Assembly (NCBI RefSeq): GCF_020510705.1
Contig: NZ_CP075184.1
Span: 1,674,001-1,738,000, forward strand
Reading direction: 5' to 3'
Length of the DNA: 64,000 nt
From: Acidovorax radicis
Lineage (GTDB): Bacteria; Pseudomonadota; Gammaproteobacteria; Burkholderiales; Burkholderiaceae_C
In this document: positions 40,811-48,618 of the stretch, piece after piece
How the letters are laid out: the number at the start of each line of letters is the position of its first letter
How positions within the stretch are numbered: position 1 is the first letter of the stretch
The notes under the pieces: model-generated
Databases searched by the model: none
Seen by the model: only the letters and a program-made list of their open reading frames with translations
What the model was told of the DNA's origin: nothing
Program-made: the position numbers and the translations under genes

Positions 40811-43513
40811 ATGCAGGCCATGCTCGCGCTGCTTCGCACCTTCTCCTGGCAAGACCTGCGCCACCACCCCTGGCGCAGCGCGGCAGCGGTGGCGGCCGTG
40901 ATGCTGGGCGTGGCGCTGGCGTTTGCCGTGCATGTGATCAATGCATCGGCGCTGGACGAGTTCTCGCAGGCCGTGCGGGCCGTCAACGGCCAACCCGACC
41001 TGGAGCTGCGCGCCATGCAGGGCAGCCTGCCGGAGGCTCTGTACGAGCGCCTGGCCACCGACCCGCAGGTGGCACGCGCCAGCCCGTTGCTGGAGCTGTC
41101 GGCCGTGGCGCTGGCAGCCACCACAACGGGCGCCAATGCAGCGGGCGCCAATGACCAGCCCCTTCGCACTCCCATCCGCGTGCTGGGCGCCGATGCACTG
41201 CTGCTGCCCACCACGGCCCCTGCGCTGGTGCCACGCCCCTGGGACAGCGCCGACCGGTTCGCCCTCTTCGCCCCCGCGACGGCGTTCCTCAACACGGCCG
41301 CGCTACAGGCACTGGGGCTGCCTGCCACTGCACCCGATGCATCGTCGCCCCTGCCCCGCCTCACGCTGCAGGTGGGCTTGCAACCGGCGCTCACCGTGCA
41401 GGTGGCAGGCACCGTGACCGCGGGCGGCGCGCCGCTGGCCGTGATGGACATCGGCGCCGCGCAAGACCTGTTTGGCCGCGCGGGCGCGCTCACCCGCATC
41501 GACCTGCAACTGCAGCCTGGCACCGACCGCGCCGCGTGGGAGGCCACACTGCGCGCGCAGCCCGGCTGGCCCGCCAACCTGGTGCTGGCGCAGCCCGGCG
41601 ACGCCACCCAGCGCATCAGCAACCTGTCGCGCGCCTACCGGGTCAACCTGACGGTGCTGGCGCTGGTGGCGCTGTTCACCGGGGCGTTTCTGGTGTTCTC
41701 GGTGCTGGCACTCAGCGTGGCGCAGCGCGGGCCGCAGTTTGCGCTGCTGGCCGTGCTGGGCGCCACACCGCGCCAGCGGCTGGCGCTGGTGCTGGCAGAG
41801 TCGGCAGCCTTGGGCCTGCTGGGCAGTGTGCTGGGCATTGCACTGGGCACTGCGCTGGCAGCCACCGCATTGCAATTGCTGGGCGGCGACCTGGGTGGCG
41901 GCTACTTTGCGGGTGTGCGGCCCGCGCTGCAATGGAGCGCGCCCGCCGCCCTGGTGTACGGCGCACTCGGCGTGGCGGCCGCCTTGGCGGGCGGTTGGTG
42001 GCCCGCCCGCGCCGCACAGACCCTGCCTCCAGCCCAGACCCTGAAAGGCCTTGGCGCCGCAGCCAGCCAGGCGGACAAGGGCACGGTTGGTATCGTTTTG
42101 ATAGCTACCGGGGCACTGTTGACTATCGCCCCACCCGTATTTGGTATCCCGCTGGCCGCGTATGTGGCCATCGCGCTGCTGCTGGTGGGCGGCATCGCCC
42201 TGCTGCCCTGGGGCATGGCACGGTTGCTGGCGTGGTTGCAGCCCCTGGCCGCACGCCATGCGCTGCCATTGCTGGCGCTGGAGCGCGCGCGGCGCATGCG
42301 GGGCAGCGCGGCCATCGCGGTGGGCGGCGTGGTCGCGTCCCTCAGCCTGGCCGTGGCGCTGACGGTGATGGTGTCCAGCTTTCGCGGCTCGGTCACGCAG
42401 TGGCTGGACGCGGTGCTGCCGTCGCCGCTGTATGTGCGCTCGGCCCTCAGTGCGGGCGGCGGCACAGGAGGCGCAGGCGGCAGTGAGGCAGCGTTACTGC
42501 CAGCAGGCTTTGCAGAAGCGGTGGGCCAGTTGCCAGGTCTGGACCGCGTGCAGCCCCTGCGCGCCAGCCCACTGCAGCTGTCCCCCACGCTGCCCGCCCT
42601 CACGGTGCTGAGCCGCCCGCTGGGCGATGAGCCAGCGCAGACCCTGCCGCTGGTGGGCGAGGCCCTGCCGGTGCCCCCCGGCCGGACGGGCGTGTACATC
42701 AGCGAAGCCGTGGTGGACCTGTACGGCCTGCGCCCCGGCATGGAGTGGCCTGCACTTTCCAAGGCTTTTAGCCCCCAAGCGCTAGAGAACCATGCGCCAG
42801 CAGCTATCTTTTACATAGCAGGTATCTGGCGCGACTACGCCCGGCAAACCGGCGCCGTGGTGATGGACCGCGCCGTGTGGCTGCGCCTGACCGGCGACGC
42901 CCGCACCAGCGACTTGGCCCTGTGGCCCAGCGAAGGCACCGATGTGTCGGCCTTGCAGGAATCCATCCGCGCGCTCGCTGCGACGCAAGCTGGCCGCCAA
43001 CCCTCCACTGCGGCGAGTGCCACCACGGGCGACAGCAGCGAGGCACTGGTGGAATTCAGCTCCGCCGCCACCATCCGCGAGCGCTCGCTGCGCATCTTCG
43101 ACCGTAGCTTCGCCGTCACCTACTGGCTGCAGGCCGTGGCCATCGGCATCGGCCTGTTCGGCGTGGCCGCCAGCTTCAGCGCCCAGGTGCTGGCACGGCG
43201 CAAGGAGTTTGGCTTGCTCGCCCATCTGGGCCTCACCCGGCGGCAGATTCTGACCGTGGTGGCAGGCGAAGGTGCTGCGTGGACGGCGGTGGGCGCGGCG
43301 GCGGGCGTGCTGCTGGGGCTGGCCGTGTCCGTGGTGCTGGTGCACGTGGTCAACCCGCAGAGTTTTCACTGGACGATGGATTTGGCGGTGCCGGGGGGGA
43401 GGTTGCTGGGGCTTTGTGCTGCGGTGATCGTGTCGGGGACTGTTACCGCTTGGTTGGCGGGACGGGCTGCAGCGGGGAGGGACGCGGTGATGGCGGTGAA
43501 GGAGGATTGGTGA
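40811..43513 (+). CDS. Large ABC permease with two FtsX domains (YbbP-like)
   Basis: A permease of about 900 residues. A first membrane helix (about residues 23-41) precedes a large periplasmic domain (MacB-like, about 45-265). A triple-helix FtsX core follows (about 275-440), then more helices, a second periplasmic domain and a C-terminal FtsX core (about 760-895) with the motif RRKEFGLLAHLGLTRRQIL. This is the YbbP/AttFG layout. Its substrate is unknown; homologues move lipids or hydrophobic compounds across the envelope. The start is uncertain (40772, 40811 or 40820). Residues about 652-668 come from an in-frame palindrome copy. Confidence 0.88.
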   Translation: MQAMLALLRTFSWQDLRHHPWRSAAAVAAVMLGVALAFAVHVINASALDEFSQAVRAVNGQPDLELRAMQGSLPEALYERLATDPQVARASPLLELSAVALAATTTGANAAGANDQPLRTPIRVLGADALLLPTTAPALVPRPWDSADRFALFAPATAFLNTAALQALGLPATAPDASSPLPRLTLQVGLQPALTVQVAGTVTAGGAPLAVMDIGAAQDLFGRAGALTRIDLQLQPGTDRAAWEATLRAQPGWPANLVLAQPGDATQRISNLSRAYRVNLTVLALVALFTGAFLVFSVLALSVAQRGPQFALLAVLGATPRQRLALVLAESAALGLLGSVLGIALGTALAATALQLLGGDLGGGYFAGVRPALQWSAPAALVYGALGVAAALAGGWWPARAAQTLPPAQTLKGLGAAASQADKGTVGIVLIATGALLTIAPPVFGIPLAAYVAIALLLVGGIALLPWGMARLLAWLQPLAARHALPLLALERARRMRGSAAIAVGGVVASLSLAVALTVMVSSFRGSVTQWLDAVLPSPLYVRSALSAGGGTGGAGGSEAALLPAGFAEAVGQLPGLDRVQPLRASPLQLSPTLPALTVLSRPLGDEPAQTLPLVGEALPVPPGRTGVYISEAVVDLYGLRPGMEWPALSKAFSPQALENHAPAAIFYIAGIWRDYARQTGAVVMDRAVWLRLTGDARTSDLALWPSEGTDVSALQESIRALAATQAGRQPSTAASATTGDSSEALVEFSSAATIRERSLRIFDRSFAVTYWLQAVAIGIGLFGVAASFSAQVLARRKEFGLLAHLGLTRRQILTVVAGEGAAWTAVGAAAGVLLGLAVSVVLVHVVNPQSFHWTMDLAVPGGRLLGLCAAVIVSGTVTAWLAGRAAAGRDAVMAVKEDW
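42764..42822 (-). repeat. Dispersed GCGCTT palindrome, copy E (inside the FtsX permease gene, in frame)
   Basis: On the minus strand it reads GATAGCTGCTGGCGCATG, a short loop, then TAGCGCTTGGGGGCT, matching the family layout. The host gene reads it in the antisense frame, giving ALENHAPAA. Confidence 0.75.
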
Positions 43514-43738
43514 AGCCCATCCGGCCTCTCACAACGAGCCTCGTTGCAACATCAACCAGCCATCTAAAAAGCTACGTTGCATGGTGCATGGTGCATGAAA
43601 GACGGACTTGCTTACCATGACTTTGAGACCACTACCTTTGACAGAGGATCCCTAGGGCGCTGTGACTCTGCGCGGCTTGCAGTCGTTGGCCGAATGGTAT
43701 TGGTTGCGGCGACTCCGATGAATCGGGGTCGAATAGCG
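43514..43738. other. Non-coding gap at the edge of a low-GC patch
   Basis: 225 bp between the permease gene and the first unknown small gene. CATGGTG occurs in tandem near 43581-43594. I see no open reading frame, tRNA or inverted repeat of IS size. GC content falls from the permease gene to the next genes within this stretch. Confidence 0.4.
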
Positions 43739-44050
43739 CTATCTTTTCTGCCCTGATTCAAAAGAGCCCGGGAGTGTCGGCGACCATTTCCGTGTTGGTT
43801 TCGGAGATTTCTTTATCGCCTTTTCGCAGGCGGAAATCTTGCTGATTAAATCAACTTGGGCGCACTCCATGCATGCTTTTCGTAGCTCTTCCTTGAGCCC
43901 TTTCAATGTCGCCCGCAGTGATGCAAGCAACTCTCTGCTCTTGGCATCCTGCTGGCTGCGCTTTTCCTGCTCCATCTTGGCGTAAACACTGGCCCGGTAT
44001 TCAGGTGGAACGGATTTCAAGCGCCTGGCATCTTTTTTCAGACTGTTCAT
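43739..44050 (-). CDS. Unrecognised small basic protein, 103 residues
   Basis: A lysine-rich, strongly helical protein, probably coiled-coil over residues 20-60 (EQEKRSQQDAKSRELLASLR and onward), with three cysteines (CMEC and a later C) and a basic, Pro/Ser-rich tail. There is no signal peptide. I recognise no family. It follows the 104-residue gene by 36 bp on the same strand, so the two are probably one transcript downstream of mutL. Base composition is clearly poorer in GC than the neighbours, suggesting acquisition. Confidence 0.6.
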   Translation of the reverse strand: MNSLKKDARRLKSVPPEYRASVYAKMEQEKRSQQDAKSRELLASLRATLKGLKEELRKACMECAQVDLISKISACEKAIKKSPKPTRKWSPTLPGSFESGQKR

Positions 44051-44086
44051 GTTGACGGCAGAAATGCGATTGGCCGCCCTGGGCAG

Positions 44087-44401
44087 TTACTTGATGCCAT
44101 TTCTTTTCAAAAAATCAGTCTCTATTATTTTGTGCCAGAGCGGCTCAGCATTGGATTGCTTGGCCATAAGCTCAAGCTCTATGAATTTCAATAGCTGGAG
44201 GCGTGCTGTGGGATGGAGTTGGAAAAATTTCTCTATCGTCCAATTTTTGTATAGCCATCTAGCGGTTTCCTCGGCGACTGGGGAAATAGATGAACGGAAC
44301 ATTGACAAATCACTCTCGGCTTCCTTGACGGAGATGCTGTCAAGAGACCGTTGCTTATCTCTATCGCTGTATTCAGCAAACCATTCTGGACTCAGGCTCA
44401 T
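44087..44401 (-). CDS. Unrecognised small protein, 104 residues
   Basis: The start at 44401 has AAAGGA 8 nt upstream. The protein begins MSLSPEWFAEYSDRDKQRS and is acidic in its first half. It has a conserved-looking aromatic segment ARWLYKNWTIEKFFQLH and ends in IIETDFLKRNGIK. It is soluble and helical, with no recognised domain. It begins 38 bp after the mutL stop on the same strand. GC content is low: hand count of 44101-44160 gives 23/60, against 44/60 in mutL at 44641-44700. It pairs with the next small gene. Confidence 0.65.
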   Translation of the reverse strand: MSLSPEWFAEYSDRDKQRSLDSISVKEAESDLSMFRSSISPVAEETARWLYKNWTIEKFFQLHPTARLQLLKFIELELMAKQSNAEPLWHKIIETDFLKRNGIK

Positions 44402-44439
44402 GTGCGTTTCCTTTCTGTCAGGCTGTCCGGTGGATCGGT

Positions 44440-46497
44440 TTATCTTCCTCGCAGAAACAACGCGTCCAGCTCTTTCATCGACAGCTGCCGCCAGGTGGGG
44501 CGGCCATGGTTGCATTGGTCCGACCGGTCGGTGGTTTCCATCTGGCGCAGCAGGGCGTTCATTTCGTCGATGGTGAGCTTGCGGTTGGCGCGCACGGCAC
44601 CGTGGCAGGCCATGGTGCCCAGGATTTCATTGCGGGCGCGCTGCACCACGGTGGTGGCGTCGTGCGCGGCCAGCTCGGCCAACACGCTGCGGGCCAGTTC
44701 CACCGGGTCGCCTTGCGCCAGGGTGGTGGGCACGGCGCGCACGGCCAGGGTTTTGGGCGAGAACGGCACCACTTCCAGCCCCAGCGTGGCCAGCACCTCG
44801 GCCGAGTCTTCGGCGGTGGCCACCTCTTGTGGCGTGGCGGCAAAGGTGGCAGGGATCAGCAGCGGCTGGCTGGCAATGCGCGCGCCGCTGTCCACCTGCG
44901 CCTTCAGGCGCTCGTACACGATGCGCTCGTGGGCGGCGTGCATGTCGACGACGACCATGCCCTGGGCGTTTTCGGCCAGGATGTAGACGCCGTGTAATTG
45001 AGCCACTGCGCGGCCCAAAGGCCATGTGGCCTCGTGGCCGAAGGTATCGTTGGGGTGGGCGTTGGGCCCGGTGATGCCCATTGCGCTTTCGGCACTGGCT
45101 GCGCCCGTGGCGCTGGGTATTCTTGCCGGGCCCGATGGCAGAGCGAAAACGCCCGCACCACCGCCGCCCAGGTCTTGAGAGGGTAACTGCGGTGTGTCGC
45201 TGCCCCCGCCCACCAGTGCATCGGTTGGCGACGGTGTACTGGCGGGCAGGCTGTCTTTGCGCGGCCCCCATAGCGCCTGCAGATCGGCGACATGGTGGCC
45301 ACGTTCTTCAAATTTCATAGCTGCTTGCGCTTGCCACATAAGCGCTGGCGCCTGTTTTTGTTTGAAATATTCGGCGCCTCCATTGCCAGGCCCGGTTTCT
45401 GGCGCCACTGCTGCGGCTGCCGCCAAGGCCGCCGCACGCGGTGCGGCCAGCGCGTTTTCAACCGCGTGGCGCACGGCCTGGTGCACCTCGCGGCTGTCGC
45501 GAAAGCGCACCTCGATCTTGGTGGGGTGCACGTTCACGTCCACCCGGGCGGGGTCGATCTCCACATACAGCGCATACACGGGCTGCTTGTGGCCGTGCAG
45601 CACGTCTTCATAAGCGCTGCGCGCCGCATGGGTGAGCACCTTGTCGCGCACAAAGCGGCCGTTCACATAACAGTATTGGTGATCCGCCCGCGAGCGCGCG
45701 GCATCGGGCAGACCGGCCCGGCCGGTGACGGTGACTGGGCCCGCGCGGTGCTGAACGGCCACCGACTGCGTGACGAAGTCTTCGCCCAACACGTCAGACA
45801 GGCGCCGGGCCAGTGCGTCCTGTGCATCGCCCTGACCGGGCACGAAGGTGGCGCGCCACTGCTCCACCAGCTTGCCTTCGTGCCAGATGGCAAAACCCAC
45901 GTCGGGCCGCGCCAGCGCATGCCGGCGCACCGATTCAATGCAATGCGCCAGCTCGGTGGCGTCGGTCTTCAAAAACTTGCGGCGCGCGGGGGTGGAGAAG
46001 AACAGCTCTTTCACCTCCACCGTCGTGCCCGTGCTGCGCGCGGCGGGGCGCAGCTCGCCACTGCGGGCGTCCAGCAAAAACGCATTGGCTTGGGCCACAG
46101 GGCGCGAGAGCAGCGACATCTCCGAGACCGACGCAATGGCCGCCAGTGCCTCGCCCCGAAAACCCATGGTGGCCACGGTTTCCAGGTCGCTCAGGTTGGT
46201 GATCTTGCTGGTGGCATGGCGGCGCAAGGCCACCGGCAGCTCCTCTTGCGGGATGCCCCCGCCATCGTCTTCCACCATGATCAGCCGCACACCCCCGGCA
46301 GACAGGCGCACCGTGATTTGTGTAGCGCCTGCGTCCAGCGCGTTGTCCACCAGCTCGCGCACCACCGAGGCGGGGCGCTCCACCACTTCGCCGGCCGCAA
46401 TCTGGCTGATGAGTTCGTCGGGCAGGTCGCGGATGGGGCGGCGCGGGCAAGCGGAGGAGGGCTGTGCCGCTGCAAGGGATGGGTTGGTGTCGTTCAC
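44440..46497 (-). CDS. mutL: DNA mismatch repair protein MutL (in-frame repeat in linker)
   Basis: A 685-residue MutL that links MutS mismatch recognition to strand incision. The GHKL ATPase domain has IAAGEVVERPASVVRELVDN, DDGGGI, ATSKI and GFRGEALAAI. The C-terminal domain contains DMHAAHERIVYE, which fits the endonuclease metal motif D-x-H-A-x2-E-x4-E, and NHGRPTW. A GTG start at 46497 places the conserved RDLPDELISQIAAGE near residue 23. The linker is long and Ala/Pro/Gly-rich; residues about 378-396 come from a dispersed palindrome. It is divergent from dedA. Confidence 0.95.
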   Translation of the reverse strand: MNDTNPSLAAAQPSSACPRRPIRDLPDELISQIAAGEVVERPASVVRELVDNALDAGATQITVRLSAGGVRLIMVEDDGGGIPQEELPVALRRHATSKITNLSDLETVATMGFRGEALAAIASVSEMSLLSRPVAQANAFLLDARSGELRPAARSTGTTVEVKELFFSTPARRKFLKTDATELAHCIESVRRHALARPDVGFAIWHEGKLVEQWRATFVPGQGDAQDALARRLSDVLGEDFVTQSVAVQHRAGPVTVTGRAGLPDAARSRADHQYCYVNGRFVRDKVLTHAARSAYEDVLHGHKQPVYALYVEIDPARVDVNVHPTKIEVRFRDSREVHQAVRHAVENALAAPRAAALAAAAAVAPETGPGNGGAEYFKQKQAPALMWQAQAAMKFEERGHHVADLQALWGPRKDSLPASTPSPTDALVGGGSDTPQLPSQDLGGGGAGVFALPSGPARIPSATGAASAESAMGITGPNAHPNDTFGHEATWPLGRAVAQLHGVYILAENAQGMVVVDMHAAHERIVYERLKAQVDSGARIASQPLLIPATFAATPQEVATAEDSAEVLATLGLEVVPFSPKTLAVRAVPTTLAQGDPVELARSVLAELAAHDATTVVQRARNEILGTMACHGAVRANRKLTIDEMNALLRQMETTDRSDQCNHGRPTWRQLSMKELDALFLRGR
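45310..45367 (+). repeat. Dispersed GCGCTT palindrome, copy G (inside mutL, in frame)
   Basis: ATAGCTGCTTGCGCTT, a 7-nt loop GCCACAT (45333-45339), then AAGCGCTGGCGCC and a T-rich end. mutL lies on the opposite strand and reads it as ALMWQAQAA within the interdomain linker. Confidence 0.85.
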
Positions 46498-46625
46498 CTG
46501 GCAGATTTTAGGGCGGGGCAGCACAGGGGGCGCAAGGGTATCGGCGTGTAAGGGCGCCGGGTGGGGATAATGCGCGCTGCTTTTTAACGCCCTCTTAGCG
46601 CCTGGCCCACGGCGCCACACCCTCC

Positions 46626-47276
46626 ATGGAACTTGTCACTTTTCTGATCGACTTCATCCTGCATGTGGACAAGTATCTGGAAACGTTCGTGCAGACCTAC
46701 GGCATGTGGGTGTACGCGCTGCTGTTCCTGATCGTGTTCATTGAAACCGGCGTGGTTGTCATGCCCTTTTTGCCGGGGGATTCGCTCTTGTTCATCGTGG
46801 GCGCGTTGTGTGGCGCGGGGATGATGAGCTTTTCGCTCGCCTGTGCGGTGCTGATCGCGGCGGCGGTCCTGGGGGACCAGTGCAACTATTCAATAGGCCG
46901 GTTTTTTGGGCCCAAGGTGTTTCAGTGGGAGGACTCGCGCTGGTTCAATCGCCGTGCCTTCGACCAGGCGCATGCGTTTTATGAGCGCTACGGTGGCATC
47001 ACCATCATCCTCGCGCGCTTCATGCCGTTCATTCGTACCTTTGCCCCCTTTGTGGCCGGGGTGGCCGCAATGGGCCGCGGCAAGTTCACGGGTTTCAATG
47101 TGGCAGGTGCGTTGCTGTGGGTGCTGGGCATCTGCACGGCGGGCTACTTCTTTGGCAACTTTGCTTGGGTGAAGCTCCACCTGGACAAGATCATCTGGGC
47201 CATGATTTTCATTCCGGGCCTGATCGCCATCTTTGGCGCCTGGCGGGCCGGGCGGGCGGCCAAAACGGCGACCTGA
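46626..47276 (+). CDS. DedA-family membrane protein
   Basis: A 216-residue inner-membrane protein of the DedA/VTT family, members of which move lipid carriers such as undecaprenyl phosphate or support membrane homeostasis. Landmarks are FIETGVVVMPFLPGDSLLF, GDQCNYSIGRFFG, and the E/D-xxx-R-like FYERYGGITIILARFMPFIRTFAPFVAG with the two functional arginines. Five to six hydrophobic segments are present. It is divergent from mutL. Confidence 0.93.
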   Translation: MELVTFLIDFILHVDKYLETFVQTYGMWVYALLFLIVFIETGVVVMPFLPGDSLLFIVGALCGAGMMSFSLACAVLIAAAVLGDQCNYSIGRFFGPKVFQWEDSRWFNRRAFDQAHAFYERYGGITIILARFMPFIRTFAPFVAGVAAMGRGKFTGFNVAGALLWVLGICTAGYFFGNFAWVKLHLDKIIWAMIFIPGLIAIFGAWRAGRAAKTAT

Positions 47277-47280
47277 TTTT

Positions 47281-47342
47281 TTGCTATCAAAAAAATAGCT
47301 GCTGGCGCTTGTTGTGAAAGCGCCAGCAGCTCTTTTTGATAG
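47281..47342 (+). terminator. Dispersed GCGCTT palindrome, copy B, forming a long hairpin after dedA
   Basis: A perfect 14-bp stem, AGCTGCTGGCGCTT (47297-47310) with AAGCGCCAGCAGCT (47318-47331), and a 7-nt loop. Outer arms CTATCAAAAA and TTTTTGATAG extend the fold. The T-run after the stem and the position 4 bp after the stop make it a probable terminator, active in both directions between convergent genes. Confidence 0.85.
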
Positions 47343-47420
47343 TGCTCCTTTGGCCCCCGCAAAGTGGGGCGTCGGGGCTTTCGGTCGCACGCTGCTGCGG
47401 CCGAGGGGGCGTGGTTTGAT

Positions 47421-47651
47421 TTAACGGCGACGTTGGTCGCGGTCCTCGCCAATTTCATGGCCCACCAGCGCGCCAGCTGCTGCGCCCCCGATAGTGCCTA
47501 CCGGTCCGCCAAAGATGGCATTGCCAGCCACGCCACCGACCACGGCACCGACGCCCGTGCCGACTTGGGTGTTGCTGGGATTGGAAGCGCAACCACCCAG
47601 GGCAAGGGCTGCAGTGCAAGTGGTGGCGAGGAGGATGTGACGGATTTTCAT
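47421..47651 (-). CDS. Glycine-zipper lipoprotein, 76 residues
   Basis: The signal peptide MKIRHILLATTCTAALALGGC ends in lipobox LGGC. The mature part is a glycine zipper (TGVGAVVGGVAGNAIFGG and IGGAAAGALVGHEIG) like that of OsmB/SlyB-type outer-membrane lipoproteins. The ATG at 47651 has AAAGGA 9 nt upstream. Such small proteins are often stress-induced; the exact role is unknown. Confidence 0.88.
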   Translation of the reverse strand: MKIRHILLATTCTAALALGGCASNPSNTQVGTGVGAVVGGVAGNAIFGGPVGTIGGAAAGALVGHEIGEDRDQRRR

Positions 47652-48036
47652 GGCAAGAGTCCTTTGTGATGTGGAATCAGGCCTTGTGGGGCAGCGGCGG
47701 GTGCTGCTGAACTCGACCTGTGCCTTGACTATGTACCGACCCGGCAGGGGCGCGGCGTAGGCAGCGGCACGTGGCGCTTGTAGGACACCTGGCCCCATGC
47801 GCGCTCGGGTGCCTTGGTCCATGGGGTGTTCCACAGGGAGATAAGGGCCTCCGCGTAGGCGTTGCGTGGCCAAGGCGGTGTTGCCGATCTGTGCGTCAGA
47901 GCACATCACCCCTTTGCAAAAAAGATACCTGTCACGGTGAGACACATCGACCAGTCACTAACGTCAGCACGCGCCCGCACCCGCGCCCGCCCGCAGCTCG
48001 GGGTCGCCGCACACCACCGCAGCGCAGCAGATCGGG
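47652..48036. other. 385-bp region without a supported gene
   Basis: The region upstream of the glycine-zipper gene and downstream of the cupin gene (both minus). A CG-rich run CGCGCCCGCACCCGCGCCCG lies near 47970-47989. Reading frames here have shadow-like Arg/Pro/Cys composition. Promoters for the glycine-zipper gene should lie in 47652-47760, but no clear pair is visible. Confidence 0.4.
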
Positions 48037-48369
48037 CTAGGCGGGCCGCAGGCACATCGTGACCAGCAGGGATGCGGGCTCGATCGCCGTTAGGCCATGC
48101 AGTGCGCGAGGCGCGAGGTGCACAAAATCGCCTGTGCGCAGATGCTGGGTGTGGCCGTCGCTCACGAATTCCACCACGCCTTCGAGGCATTGCACAGTGG
48201 CTTCGCCAGAAATTTGGTGCTCGCGCATGGACTTGCCTGTGGGCAAGATCACGCGGATCACTTCCAGTTGGCCGGCCTTCAAGATGGCCGTGGAGGTGTT
48301 TTCAGAAAGGCGATCACCCAGCGGGAGAACGCTGACGATCTGGCCTGATTGGGCGTGGGGTTGTGCCAT
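48037..48369 (-). CDS. Small single-domain cupin protein
   Basis: A 110-residue beta-barrel protein. Cupin motif 1 is represented by GKSMREHQISGEATVQCLEG (HxxxE-like with one His), and motif 2 by GDFVHLAPRALHGLTAIE. These could hold a metal, but one His of the classical set is replaced. The start at 48369 has AAGGAG 8 nt upstream. Function unknown; such cupins bind small ligands or act as regulators or isomerases. The 249 bp upstream hold no gene. Confidence 0.85.
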   Translation of the reverse strand: MAQPHAQSGQIVSVLPLGDRLSENTSTAILKAGQLEVIRVILPTGKSMREHQISGEATVQCLEGVVEFVSDGHTQHLRTGDFVHLAPRALHGLTAIEPASLLVTMCLRPA

Positions 48370-48618
48370 GGGTTTCTCCTTGATAACGGACCGACACGCA
48401 TCGGGGTCGTTTGGCCGTTGTGGTGGGTCACTGTGCCTGCACTTGCAGCAGGGTGCAAGGCCACCGCATCGAGGGGGAGGCGGTGCAAGGATAAGGAGGC
48501 AAGGGCCGGCCAAGGCGTGGGGGGCACCACTATGCCAAGGCACGCGCGCGGCTGGTGGCGGCGCCATCGCCCCGCTCTTGGCGCGCATCTTGGCGCACCT
48601 TGGCGCAGTTTCTGAGAC

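Noticed and set aside
42094..42138. Possible tenth palindrome copy inside the FtsX permease gene (TTTTGATAGCTACCGGGGC)
   Set aside because: Only the left flank resembles the family. There is no GCGCTT arm and no 7-nt loop, so chance similarity cannot be excluded.
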